Part shown: piece by piece, positions 50,258-59,668 of the stretch
Layout of the letters: every line of letters starts with the position of its first letter
How positions within the stretch are numbered: position 1 is the first letter of the stretch
Source of the DNA: UBA2988 sp965237965
GTDB taxonomy: Bacteria; Gemmatimonadota; Gemmatimonadetes; Longimicrobiales; Gaopeijiaceae
Length of the DNA stretch: 64,000 nt
Assembly: GCA_965237965.1 (NCBI GenBank)
Contig: CBDEGT010000002.1
Coordinates: 744,001 to 808,000 of the forward strand
Direction of reading: 5' to 3'
The notes under the pieces: model-generated
Databases searched by the model: none
What the model saw: only the letters and a program-made list of their open reading frames with translations
Told to the model about the DNA's origin: nothing
Position numbers and translations under genes: made by a program

Positions 50258-52825
50258 TCAGCCCATCCTGGCCGTCAGCTTTTCCAAGGCTGTGATCAGG
50301 TCCGGGCTCTGGTCGAGCACCGGAGCCATCGAATCGCTCCCGAGGGCTTCCATGCGGCGTGGGACGGTCTCGATGGTGTAGTCGGCGAGTGAAAGGTTCT
50401 CGGTGACCTCCGTCCAGTCGAGTGGGGTCGAGACGGTAGCACCCGGCTTCTCCCGCACGCTGAAGGGTGCGGCCATGAGCTGGCCGTGGCGATTCTGGAG
50501 ATAGTCCACGTACACCCTTCCCTCGCGCCTGCGCAGAGAGCGCTCGACCGTGGCGATCTTCGGTACTTCACGCACGATCACCCGCGCGATCAGTTCTCCC
50601 AGGGTTACGGACTGGTCGTATCCCATCTGGCGACCGAGCGGGATCAGCACGTGGAGTCCCGAAGATCCGGATGTTTTCACGTAGTGCGGGAGTCCCAACT
50701 CGTTGCACAGCGTATGCAGGACAAGGGCGACCTCGACGACGTGCGCGAATGGAGCGTCCTTCGGGTCCAGGTCGAGTAAGCACCAGTCGGGCTGTGCGAG
50801 CGTGGCGGTCGGGCTGTGCCAGATGTGGAGTGGGATGGTCCCGAGATTGGCCAGGTAGAGAAGCGTGTCGGTGTCTTCCGCCACGAAGTAGTTGAGTTCC
50901 CGCCCCGAACTCTCGCTCCAGACGGTGACGGTGCGGATCCAGTCGGGTACCCAGTCCGGCGCGTCCTTCTGGTAGAACGACTTTCCCGTGATCCCGTCGG
51001 GATAGCGCGTGAGCACGAGCGGGCGGTCGGCCAGGTAGGGAAGCAGCCAGGGGGCGATTACGCGGTAGTAATCGATCAGATCGCCCTTCGTGTAGCCGGG
51101 CCCGGGCCAGAACACTTTGTCAGGGTTGGTGAATGCGATCGTGCGTTCCAACGCCGGTTCTACCGGAAGCGGTTCCGGAACCAGATGGCCCTTTTCGCGG
51201 CCCATTTCGCCGTCCTCTGCGCGGCATTCGTCCGGACGCTTGTCTTCGCGCAGCCGCATGAACGAAGCGTGGCGCACCATGCCCGCCTCGGTCATGTGGC
51301 GGAAGGTCACCTCCGCGACCAACTCGGGACGAACCCAGTGGTTGCCGCGTTTCCGAGGCGACCTCCCTGCCAGCGTCTTCTCGACATCTGGATCTTCCAG
51401 CCGGTCCAGCGCGGTGCGAATCCGATGGAGATCGGTCTCGCTGAACCCGGTCCCCACACTTCCCACCCAGGTGAGGCGATCGCTTACATACCTAGCCACG
51501 TGGAGGGCTCCGAAACCGGGGCGCCCGCTCGCGGGATCGGTGAAGCCCACCACGACGAAGTCCTCGGTCGCGAGAGCCGGGATCTTGTACCAGGAGCGCG
51601 AGCGTGCGCCTCGGTACGGGGCGTCTGCCCGCTTGGCCATGATGCCCTCGATGCCCAGCTCGCCCACCTTGGCCCAGAGCGCCTCGCCCTCTCCCACGAT
51701 GTGATCGGAGTAGCGGATGGGGCCGACGGTGGGGAGCACCTCGCGCAACAGCGCCTTGCGCTCGAGGAGCGGTAGCTCGCGCAGGTCGGCACCTGCCAGC
51801 GCGAGCAGGTCGAACGCGTAGAAGGTCGCAGGCAGTTCGAGCGCGGCACGGGCGATGTCCCGTCTGTTCTGCAACCGTCCGCGCTTCTGGAGCCTCCCGA
51901 AGGAGGGCAGCCCCTGCTCGTCGTGCACGACGACCTCGCCGTCGAGCACCGGTCCCTCGTAGGAAAGCCCGCGCACGGCTCGCGCGACCTCGGGGAACGT
52001 GGGCGTGAGATCGTTGCCGTTCCGGCTGACGAGCACTGCCTCGCCGCCCTCGCGTCCTGCGATCAGGCGATAGCCGTCGTACTTCAGCTCGAACACCCAT
52101 TCCGGATCCGTGAACGCGCTCGCGCGGCGGGTGGCTTTCATTGGCTCGACGTCACGTGCGCGCAGTGGTCGGACGTGCGCGCCGAGTGCGACCACTCGCT
52201 CGCGCAGCGCGCTCTCGATCTCGGCTGCCCGAGGGAGATCGTCCACCGCGAGACCCGAGTAGATGGAGTCGTCGGGGTAGACCTCTGTTCCGCCTGGGTC
52301 GACGTACCCATCGCGCTCCTTGATCAAGAGCCAGTGGTTCGGGCCCGCCCTGGGCGTGTGCACGAGGGTCCAGAGACCCTTCACCTTGTAGCCCCACAGC
52401 TCGAACAGGAGCTTCCCCTTCTCGAGACCTTCCTTCGCGTCCTCGACCGGGATCCAGGTGCCCCTGTCCCAGACGATCGACGGCCCCGCCCCATACTCGC
52501 CCGCGGGAATCACCCCCTCGAACTCGGCGTAGTCCAGCGGGTGGGGCTCCACGTGCATGGCGAGCCGCTTGTCGGCCGGATTCGGTGAGGGTCCCTTTGG
52601 TACCGCCCAGGACTCGAGTGCGCCATCTAGCTCCAGCCTCAGGTCCCAGTGCAGGTTGCGGGCGTGGTGCTTGTGCAGGACGAAGAGCCGGTGGGTCGCT
52701 GAGCTCGGGGGGGGGGCGCCGCCGAAGGGTTCCGGCGTGCGTCCGGCCGCCCGCTTCCGCCGGTAGGGCTCGAGACGGTCGGAGTCGTCCGGTGCAGGCT
52801 CGTTCTTGCGGGGGCGACGAGGCAT
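50258..52825 (-). CDS. ligD: Multifunctional ATP-dependent DNA ligase LigD (NHEJ)
   Basis: 855 residues with three fused domains. 3'-phosphoesterase: FVLHKHHARNLHWDLRLELD (about 48-67). Ligase: PMKATRRASAF, the nucleotidyl Lys248 in FELKYDGYRLIAGREG, and FVVVGFTDPASGRPGFGALH in the OB fold. Polymerase/primase: DKVFWPGPGYTKGDLIDYYR, CLLDLDPKDAPF with catalytic Asp residues, and KTSGSSGLHVLIPL. The domain order PE-LIG-POL is one of the known arrangements. With Ku at 54119 it joins double-strand breaks. Its ATG overlaps, on the opposite strand, the first possible ATG of the next gene. Confidence 0.97.
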   Translation of the reverse strand: MPRRPRKNEPAPDDSDRLEPYRRKRAAGRTPEPFGGAPPPSSATHRLFVLHKHHARNLHWDLRLELDGALESWAVPKGPSPNPADKRLAMHVEPHPLDYAEFEGVIPAGEYGAGPSIVWDRGTWIPVEDAKEGLEKGKLLFELWGYKVKGLWTLVHTPRAGPNHWLLIKERDGYVDPGGTEVYPDDSIYSGLAVDDLPRAAEIESALRERVVALGAHVRPLRARDVEPMKATRRASAFTDPEWVFELKYDGYRLIAGREGGEAVLVSRNGNDLTPTFPEVARAVRGLSYEGPVLDGEVVVHDEQGLPSFGRLQKRGRLQNRRDIARAALELPATFYAFDLLALAGADLRELPLLERKALLREVLPTVGPIRYSDHIVGEGEALWAKVGELGIEGIMAKRADAPYRGARSRSWYKIPALATEDFVVVGFTDPASGRPGFGALHVARYVSDRLTWVGSVGTGFSETDLHRIRTALDRLEDPDVEKTLAGRSPRKRGNHWVRPELVAEVTFRHMTEAGMVRHASFMRLREDKRPDECRAEDGEMGREKGHLVPEPLPVEPALERTIAFTNPDKVFWPGPGYTKGDLIDYYRVIAPWLLPYLADRPLVLTRYPDGITGKSFYQKDAPDWVPDWIRTVTVWSESSGRELNYFVAEDTDTLLYLANLGTIPLHIWHSPTATLAQPDWCLLDLDPKDAPFAHVVEVALVLHTLCNELGLPHYVKTSGSSGLHVLIPLGRQMGYDQSVTLGELIARVIVREVPKIATVERSLRRREGRVYVDYLQNRHGQLMAAPFSVREKPGATVSTPLDWTEVTENLSLADYTIETVPRRMEALGSDSMAPVLDQSPDLITALEKLTARMG

Positions 52826-52880
52826 GGCGGAAGGTAATCAGGTGGAACCGAGCGGGCGTGACGCCGAGGCGTCGGCGATC

Positions 52881-53992
52881 ATGGACAGGTTCGCGCGTGC
52901 GACCGGGCTGGAAGGCCGTGTTCTCGCGCGTCGCTATCTGTGGACGGACGCGTTCGCGGTCTGCGCCTTTCTGGGGCTGCACGACCGGACCGGCGCCGCA
53001 CGTCATCTAGAGCGGGCGCGCACGCTCGTGCACGACGTGCATCATGTGCTCGGACGCCATCGCCCGGATGATGCGCGCACCGGGTGGTTGAGCGGCTTGA
53101 CCGAGGACCAGGGTGAGCGGCATCCGACCGCAGGAGGGCTCCGGATCGGCAAGCCGCTTCCGGAGCGCAAGCCGGAGGAGCCGCGCGACCCCGACCTCGA
53201 GTGGGACCGGGACGGCCAGTATTACCACTACCTCACCCGGTGGATGCACGCCCTCGGTCGGATGGCGGCGACGACCGGTGAGCGCGCCTACCACCGATGG
53301 GCCGCCGAGCTCGCCCGCATGGCGCACGCCCGCTTCACGTACGGACCCCGGGGAGCCGGCGCATGGTCTGGAAGATGAGCGTGGACCTGACCCGAGTGCT
53401 GGTCCCCAGAATGGGTCAACACGATCCCCTGGACGGGCTGATCACCGCCGCCGCGCTCCAGGATTCCCCGGTCGGGGCCGCCGATGCCCCCGACCTGGAG
53501 CCCGTGATCGCCGACCTGTCGGGTACCTGTGAAGGCCGGAACTGGGCGACCGACGACCCGCTCGGGATCGGTGGACTGCTGGTGGACGCGCTACGGCTGG
53601 CGGAGATGGTCGCGGCGGGCACGCGTCCCTGGCGCGGGCTGTTGAAGCAAGTCGCCGAGGAGGCCGCTTTGAGCCTGCACGCCTTCAGTCGGCGGAGCCC
53701 GCTCCGGCTCCCGCTCGAGCATCGTCTCGCGTTCCGCGAGCTCGGCCTCGCGCTCGGGCTCCACGCCAGCGAGCGCCTGCGCCATCTGATGGCGCGGGTG
53801 GACGGAGCGCTCGACCCGGGGTTGGGCGAGGTAGTGGCGCGGCTGACGGCCCACCAGCCGATGGCCCGTGAGATCGAGGACGCCTGGCTCGACCCGCGGG
53901 CGCAGCGCACGGGCAGCTGGCTCAACCACGAGGACATCAACGCGATCAGCCTGGCGACCGGTCTCGTGCCCGAGGGGTACCTGGGCGCCTGA
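52881..53992 (+). pseudogene. Uncharacterised conserved protein between ligD and ku, frameshifted
   Basis: Likely one protein of about 370 residues in two frames. Part 1 (to about 53350) has RRYLWTDAFAVCAFLGLHDR, LERARTLVHDVHHVLGRHRP, DPDLEWDRDGQYYHYLTRWM and HALGRMAATTGERAYHRWAA. Part 2 (to 53992) has RRMVWKMSVDLTRVLVPRMG, QHDPLDGLITAAALQDS and SWLNHEDINAISLATGLVPE. Alternating helices and many His/Trp/Asp suggest an alpha/alpha-toroid. The switch lies in CCCCGGGG near 53350. The start at 52824 would overlap ligD; 52881 is preferred. Function unknown. Confidence 0.7.
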
Positions 53993-54118
53993 GCGACGGG
54001 TAGCCGTGCCTGAGCTTGGGTGGCCGAACGTTGATCTCCGGCACGTGCGGAACATATGTTTTCGGGTCCTCGATTTTCCCGCCGGCCGCACGAACCCGGG
54101 GCCGACCCTGGAGCAGCC

Positions 54119-55003
54119 ATGAGCGCACGCGCGATCGCGTCGACCACGATCTCCTTCGGGCTGGTCTCCCTGCCCGTGAAGCTCTACTCCACCGGTGAGC
54201 CCGGACGTCGGGTGTCGTTCAACCTCGTACACGGCGAGTGCGGAACCCGCCTGAAGCAGCACTACGTCTGCCCGCAGTGCGACCGTGAGGTGGGGCGGGA
54301 CGAGATGGCGAAAGGCTACGAGTTCGCCAAGGGGCAGTACGTGCTCTTCAAGGAGGACGAACTCAAGGCGATCGAAGCGCCCAAGACCGACGGCATCGAG
54401 ATCACTGAATTCGTGCCCACCGACCGCGTGTCGGCGGTCTACCTGGACAGGCCGTACTACCTCGGCCCGGACAAGGGTGGAGCGCGCGCGTACCGGCTGC
54501 TTTCGGCGGCGCTCCGTGAGACCGAGCGGGTCGCGATCGCCAAGTATGCCACCCGGGGCAAGCAGTACGTCGTCGTGGTGCGCCCCCATGGCGAAGGCCT
54601 CGTGCTCGACCAGCTCCGTTACGCCGACGAGGTCAGGTCTTTCGACGAGGTGCCGGTCGAGTCCGCCGAGGTGAAGCCCACGGAGCTCACGCTGGCGCGA
54701 CAACTCATCGATCAGTCGTCAGCCGAGACCTTCGAGCCCGAGAAATACACCGACGAGGTACGCGAGAAGATGCTGGAGTTGATCCGGTTGAAGGTCGAGG
54801 GCGAAGAGATCACGGTTGCGCCGGCGGAGGAGCCGAAAACTCAGATCATCGATCTGATGGCGGCGCTCAAGGCGTCACTGTCTGGCGGTGAGGAGCGGAA
54901 GCCCGCCCGCCGCGCCGGCAAGAAGGGCGAGGACCAGAAGGCAGCGAACAAGCCAGCCGAGAAAAGGGCGGGGGGGCGCAGGAAGAAGGCGGCCGGAGGG
55001 TAG
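54119..55003 (+). CDS. ku: Ku protein, NHEJ end-binding factor
   Basis: 294 residues from ATG 54119 (GGAG upstream). Bacterial Ku core: STTISFGLVSLPVKLYSTGE, CGTRLKQHYVCPQCDREVGR, KGYEFAKGQYVLFKEDELKA, DRPYYLGPDKGGARAYRLLS and ELTLARQLIDQSS, then a Lys/Arg/Ala-rich tail (ERKPARRAGKKGEDQKAANK). The tail binds DNA in known Ku proteins. It rings broken DNA ends and recruits LigD. It follows the unknown gene in the same direction 126 bases later. Confidence 0.97.
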   Translation: MSARAIASTTISFGLVSLPVKLYSTGEPGRRVSFNLVHGECGTRLKQHYVCPQCDREVGRDEMAKGYEFAKGQYVLFKEDELKAIEAPKTDGIEITEFVPTDRVSAVYLDRPYYLGPDKGGARAYRLLSAALRETERVAIAKYATRGKQYVVVVRPHGEGLVLDQLRYADEVRSFDEVPVESAEVKPTELTLARQLIDQSSAETFEPEKYTDEVREKMLELIRLKVEGEEITVAPAEEPKTQIIDLMAALKASLSGGEERKPARRAGKKGEDQKAANKPAEKRAGGRRKKAAGG

Positions 55004-55084
55004 CCCTCAGTCGTCACCTTTCGGTGACCGCGGCGTGGTCTCGTGCCCGTCGCGCGCCCTGCCGGCGTCTGCCATCTTGAGGTG

Positions 55085-55915
55085 ATGACCGGATACAGCA
55101 CGAGGGACGTCGCCGAGATCCTCGGCCTCACCGAGGAGCGGGTCCGCTCCTTCGCCCGTGCCGGTTTGCTCGCTCCGGGACGTGGGCCCGGCAACCAGTA
55201 CCGATTCAGCTTCCAGGACATCGTGCTGCTTCGCACCACGCGCGAATTGATCGAGCGCGGTGTGCCCGTGCGACGAGTGCGTGCGGCGCTACTCTCGTTG
55301 CGCACGCGGTTGCCACGCGGTCGTCCCCTCAGCGCGGTGCGGGTCCTTTCGCACGGTGGCCGCGTGTTGGCGCATGAGGCAGGTATGGCCTGGGAGCCGG
55401 AAACCGGTCAGATGGCAATCGACTTCTCGGTGGCGGAACCCGTGGCCGGTGTCGGAGCACTGGCGTCTGGGGGCACGGTATCGAGCGCAGACCGCGAGCT
55501 CACCGCAGATGATTGGTACGACCTGGGCATCGACCTCGAGGGGGTGTCGGTCGTCAAGGCACGGACGGCGTACGCTCGCGCCATCGCTCTGGATCCGGGG
55601 CATGCCGAGGCACATCTCAATCTCGGGCGGCTGCTCCACGAGGTGGGTAATCTTCCACAGGCGGAATCCCACTACCGGCAGGCGAGTGCGGCCCGGCCGG
55701 CCAGCGCGCTCGCCGCCTTCAATCTGGGGGTTGCACTGGAAGACCGCGGCGACCTAGCCGAGGCGATGATCGCCTACGGCAGGGCTGTGCGGATCGACCC
55801 CGAGCACGCCGAGGCGCACTTCAACCTGGCACGGCTGTACGAGGTGGACGGGGACGTGAGCTCGGCCCTCCGCCATCTGGCAGAGTACAAGCGCATCCGC
55901 GAGGGAGTCGGCTAG
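55085..55915 (+). CDS. MerR-type HTH protein with C-terminal TPR repeats
   Basis: About 276 residues. The N-terminal MerR-family winged helix (YSTRDVAEILGLTEERVRSF, ARAGLLAPGRGPGNQYRFSF) is followed by a linker and about three tetratricopeptide repeats (YARAIALDPGHAEAHLNLGR, LGVALEDRGDLAEAMIAYGR, AVRIDPEHAEAHFNLARLYE). The effector domain of usual MerR regulators is absent. TPRs would provide protein contacts. The start ATG at 55085 overlaps a GAGGTG. Target genes unknown. Confidence 0.85.
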   Translation: MTGYSTRDVAEILGLTEERVRSFARAGLLAPGRGPGNQYRFSFQDIVLLRTTRELIERGVPVRRVRAALLSLRTRLPRGRPLSAVRVLSHGGRVLAHEAGMAWEPETGQMAIDFSVAEPVAGVGALASGGTVSSADRELTADDWYDLGIDLEGVSVVKARTAYARAIALDPGHAEAHLNLGRLLHEVGNLPQAESHYRQASAARPASALAAFNLGVALEDRGDLAEAMIAYGRAVRIDPEHAEAHFNLARLYEVDGDVSSALRHLAEYKRIREGVG

Positions 55916-55918
55916 AGG

Positions 55919-56332
55919 TTGCGGCTTATCCTCCGAGTCGCCGCGTTCCTGATCTCGCTGGCGCTGGTAGCGATGTGGGTCGCTTTCCTGCGTGCAGCGT
56001 TTGCGTCCTCGACCGGTGGCGTGCCCGCGCCGGGTGCGTTCGTTGTGACGCTCATCTTCAGTGGCATAGCGCTGGCCGGCGGGGTTGGTGCGCTGCGTGA
56101 CGTGCCGGTCGCGGTGGCTCTGACCGGGTTGGTCTCAGTGCTGCCCGTGGGGCTCTACCTGATGGTATTCCCGGGCCCCACTCGGTGGATCGGCATCCTG
56201 GATGCGGCTCTCCTCTTGATCGGCATCACGCTGTTGCGCCAGGGTGACCCGGGGGAGGCCGTGGGGGGGATGGACGGCTTCAGTTCACCGCCGCCGCCCT
56301 CACCCGGTTCCGGCCGTCCGCCTTCGCCTTGA
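55919..56332 (+). CDS. Small membrane protein
   Basis: 137 residues from TTG 55919, three bases after the previous stop. Four hydrophobic helices (FLISLALVAMWVAFLRAA, AFVVTLIFSGIALAGGVG, VAVALTGLVSVLPVGLYL, GILDAALLLIGITLLR) and a Pro-rich tail. The 3' end overlaps the end of the convergent GGDEF gene. No family recognised. Confidence 0.65.
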   Translation: MRLILRVAAFLISLALVAMWVAFLRAAFASSTGGVPAPGAFVVTLIFSGIALAGGVGALRDVPVAVALTGLVSVLPVGLYLMVFPGPTRWIGILDAALLLIGITLLRQGDPGEAVGGMDGFSSPPPPSPGSGRPPSP

Positions 56333-57211
56333 GCAGCGCCTGGTCGGCGGCATGAAAGACCTGGTCTCCACGCTTGCCGTGGACAGGGCTGACGGCGAAG
56401 CCTGCGGACATGGTGATGCTGAGAGGGAAGGTAGTCGGGGGGGGCGCGCTTCGGCGACGACCTCGACCAGTCGCTGTGCCGCCAGGGCCGCTTCAGTCAC
56501 CCCGATCTCAGGACAGAGTACTGCGAACTCCTCACCCCCCACGCGAAACGGGATGTCCGCGCCGCGTGTGTGCTCGGCGAGCAGCCGCCCGACCCAACCC
56601 AGCACCACGTCCCCAATGTCGTGCCCGAAGGAGTCGTTGACACGCTTAAAGTGATCTATATCGAGTAAGAGCAACGCGAACGCGTCACCGTAACGACGGC
56701 CTCTGTCGGACTCCTCGGACAGCCGGTCGTGGAAGGCACGGCGGTTGAGCAATCCGGTCAGATCGTCTCGCAGTGCCCGCTCAGTGAGCCCGCTGAGTTG
56801 TTCGTCGGTGTTGCGTATCCGCACCGAGAGGGCTGACAGCAGCTTGAGTGTGATCTGTGGCGAGTCCTCGAGTGCGCGCGTGAAATCGTCCCTCTCGAGC
56901 ACGAGCACGCGAACTTCACCGAGCGCACGCACCGTAGCACTTCGTGGCTTCGCATTGAGGATCGCCATTTCCCCGAAGAACTCACCCGTGCCGAGGCGGG
57001 CCAGCTCCACGTCGGAGCTCCGCGATGGATAGAGCACGGTTACATACCCGTCGACCACCACGTATAACGAGTGACCGGGGTCTCCGATGTGCACAATATC
57101 CTGATTTGGCGTGTAGTTCTCGCAACGCGTCACGGACGCGATCTTCTCCAGATCCGTGGGCTCCAACTCGTGGAAGAGCGGAACCCGAGCGAGGAGCTCG
57201 GTGATCTGCAT
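56280..57211 (-). pseudogene. Cyclic-nucleotide-binding/GGDEF diguanylate cyclase, frameshifted
   Basis: From ATG 57211: an N-terminal cNMP-binding domain (LFHELEPTDLEKIASVTRCE, LGTGEFFGEMAILNAKPRSA), then GGDEF (DDLTGLLNRRAFHDRLSEES, LLLDIDHFKRVNDSFGHDIG, the active-site GGEEF in FRVGGEEFAVL). It should continue FPLSITMSAGFAVSPVHGKR, HAADQALLKAKADGRNRV and stop at 56280, but this lies one frame over beyond a run of eight G/C at 56437-56444. In the literal sequence the last helices are replaced. Synthesis of cyclic di-GMP would be lost unless the indel is an assembly error. Confidence 0.8.
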
Positions 57212-57310
57212 GCCCCTGACCGTGATCAGTCCGTTGAAAGGCGAGAGTAGCAACATGGGGCGTGCCGCGGCGTACGGCCAGAACCCACGACGACCCGAAC
57301 CGAGGCAGGG

Positions 57311-59668
57311 ATGAGCCATAGAATGTGGAGCCGCACGGCGCTGGTGGCGTTCGTGCTGTCACTGTCACCTGCGGGCGGATTGGCCCAGCAGGGGGGCACA
57401 GTCGACGGTCGAGTGCGCGACGAGGAGGGTGCCGCCGTTTACGCAGCGACCGTGGTTCTGCTCCGTGAGGACACGGTGGAGCGGCTGGCAGAGAGCGACC
57501 GGCTCGGGTTCTTCCGCATGTCGGAGGTGGCTCCCGGCAGTTATCGCCTCCGCATCTTCCGGCTCGGGCACGCGGCCTCGGAGGAGGATGTTGCGGTCGC
57601 GGCCGGAGTGCGCATCGAGCTCGAAGTTGTTCTCCCCCGCGCGGCGATCGAGGTCGCGGGCGTAAGCGTCGAAGCCGCGCGTAGCCGGGAGCGGATCCGC
57701 TTCGAGGAAGTGGCCGGTGCGACCGTGCGCGAGCTCACGATAGAGGACCTGCGGCGAATTCCAGGGGTTGCCGAGGCGGATGTGCTATGCGCGATCGAGG
57801 TGCTTCCTGGCGTCGTCTCCACATCCGATTTTTCATCGGCGTTCCACGTGCGCGGCGGATCTGCGGACCAGAACCTGATCCTGCTGGATGGGTTGCCCGT
57901 GCTCTCGCCATTCCATCTGGGAGGGCTCTTCTCGGTCTTCAACGCCGACATGCTCGCGCGCGCCCAGCTCTCCTCTGGCGGGTTTCCGGCGCGTTTCGGG
58001 GGACGGGTATCGTCGGTGCTTGACATCGAAAGCGATCCGGGCGACGGGCGCTTCCGGATGGATGGGGGGATATCGGTGCTCGCCACCCGCATAGCCGTAG
58101 CCGACGATCTGCCGGCCGGAGCGATCGGTCTCGCCAACGCGCGTTGGCGGCTCTCTGCGCGGCGCTCCTCTTTCGACCAGCTGATGAGGCCTGTCTTCGA
58201 CTTCCCTTACCACCTGACCGATCTCCAGGCGGTCGCGGAGGGCTGGACACATCACGGCGACCGGATCCGGGTCACTGCGTACCGTGGCTCCGACGTACTC
58301 GACTTCACCCGGCTCGACCCAGACGATTTTCCCCTGCGCATCGACTGGGACTGGGGGAACGACGTGGTGGGGGCGAGCTGGAGCCGACCGCGGAGCGGTG
58401 GTGGCGCGCTGGACGTCACGCTCGGCTTCACGCGCTACGGAACGGGGCTCCGCTTTCCAGACTTCGCGGACACCGATTTCAAGAGCCGAATCCGTCAGGG
58501 GCTCGTCCGTGCTGACCTGCGCACGCTCCCGGCGCCGCGCTGGCGGCTCGGGATCGGACTCGCCGGGGACGCCATGGAGTACGACAACCTGTTTGCGGCT
58601 GGTGGCACCGTGTTTGGTGGCGGGGCCGGTTCAGGCTGGCTGCTGGGCGGTTATGCGCAGGTCGAGTGGCTGGACCAGCGGGAGTGGACGCTGGAGGCGG
58701 GACTCAGGCTGGACGGCTGGATGCCCGAGCCCGGCAACGCGGTGACTGAGCTCGCTCCACGCTTCGCGGTCAAGCGTTTCTTGGCGGGCGGCGACCTCGC
58801 ACTCAAGGGGGCGGTCGGCCGCTATACGCAATTCCTCCACTCCATCCGCGATGAAGAGTTGCCGATCGGCCTAGACGTGTGGGTCCTCGCGGGCGACCGT
58901 GCGCCGCACGTGATCTCGGATCAGGCACAGGCGGGGATAGAGGCGTTCTTCGGGGATGCCTGGCAGTTCTCTCTTGAGGGCTACTGGAGGCGGTTCGACG
59001 GAGTGGTGACGTTCAACCCGGCGGAGGATCCGAACGACGCTTTGGACGACCTGCTGCGCGGGCACGGGACGTCGTGGGGATGGGATTTGCTCGGGCGACG
59101 CACGGGGGCGGGGGTGTCGGGCTGGCTGGCGCTCTCCTGGCTCCGCGCGCGTCGCACCTTTCCCGACGCGCTCGCGCCGCTCGAACCGCGTCCTGAGGTC
59201 GAGTATCCGCCTGTGTTCGACCGGCGCGTGGACGTGGACGTGGTGCTCCAGTTCCCGCTGCCCAGGGGGTGGCTGGGCGGCGTGCGTTGGAACATGGGGA
59301 CCGGAGTTCCGTTCACCCGCGCTCGCGCGGCGTACGCGTACTACTTCCCCCGCATGGCAGTCGACGAGGGCCGGCTCTTCTGGCAGGGGGCAGACGACCT
59401 CACCGACACGTTCGGCGGCTACGCGGTACACCTGGGCGATCGCAACGGGTCGCGCTACCCCGCCTACCACCGCCTCGACCTGAGCCTGCGCAAGACCATG
59501 ACGAAGAGCTGGGGCACGCTCACTCCCTATCTCGACGTGCTCAACGTCTACAATCGGAAGAACGTGCTGTTCTACTTCTACGAGTACGAGAGGAACCCGC
59601 CGACCCGGTCGGGGATCTCGATGTTTCCGCTGCTGCCGACGGTCGGGCTGGAGGCGAGCTTCCGATGA
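57311..59668 (+). CDS. TonB-dependent outer-membrane receptor with CarboxypepD_reg domain, pair 2
   Basis: 785 residues. Signal (SRTALVAFVLSLSPAGGLAQ), CarboxypepD_reg-like sandwich (VDGRVRDEEGAAVYAATVVL), plug (AEADVLCAIEVLPGVVSTSD, FHVRGGSADQNLILLDGLPV, SGGFPARFGGRVSSVLDIES) and barrel ending PTVGLEASFR. Same architecture as the receptor at 25476 but with many differences, so an old paralogue. The next gene overlaps by four bases and is its lipoprotein partner. Convergence with the GGDEF gene leaves 99 bases upstream. Confidence 0.93.
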   Translation: MSHRMWSRTALVAFVLSLSPAGGLAQQGGTVDGRVRDEEGAAVYAATVVLLREDTVERLAESDRLGFFRMSEVAPGSYRLRIFRLGHAASEEDVAVAAGVRIELEVVLPRAAIEVAGVSVEAARSRERIRFEEVAGATVRELTIEDLRRIPGVAEADVLCAIEVLPGVVSTSDFSSAFHVRGGSADQNLILLDGLPVLSPFHLGGLFSVFNADMLARAQLSSGGFPARFGGRVSSVLDIESDPGDGRFRMDGGISVLATRIAVADDLPAGAIGLANARWRLSARRSSFDQLMRPVFDFPYHLTDLQAVAEGWTHHGDRIRVTAYRGSDVLDFTRLDPDDFPLRIDWDWGNDVVGASWSRPRSGGGALDVTLGFTRYGTGLRFPDFADTDFKSRIRQGLVRADLRTLPAPRWRLGIGLAGDAMEYDNLFAAGGTVFGGGAGSGWLLGGYAQVEWLDQREWTLEAGLRLDGWMPEPGNAVTELAPRFAVKRFLAGGDLALKGAVGRYTQFLHSIRDEELPIGLDVWVLAGDRAPHVISDQAQAGIEAFFGDAWQFSLEGYWRRFDGVVTFNPAEDPNDALDDLLRGHGTSWGWDLLGRRTGAGVSGWLALSWLRARRTFPDALAPLEPRPEVEYPPVFDRRVDVDVVLQFPLPRGWLGGVRWNMGTGVPFTRARAAYAYYFPRMAVDEGRLFWQGADDLTDTFGGYAVHLGDRNGSRYPAYHRLDLSLRKTMTKSWGTLTPYLDVLNVYNRKNVLFYFYEYERNPPTRSGISMFPLLPTVGLEASFR

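Noticed and set aside
50816..51775. 319-residue + strand frame opposite ligD
   Set aside because: Antisense shadow with no motifs or ribosome-binding site.
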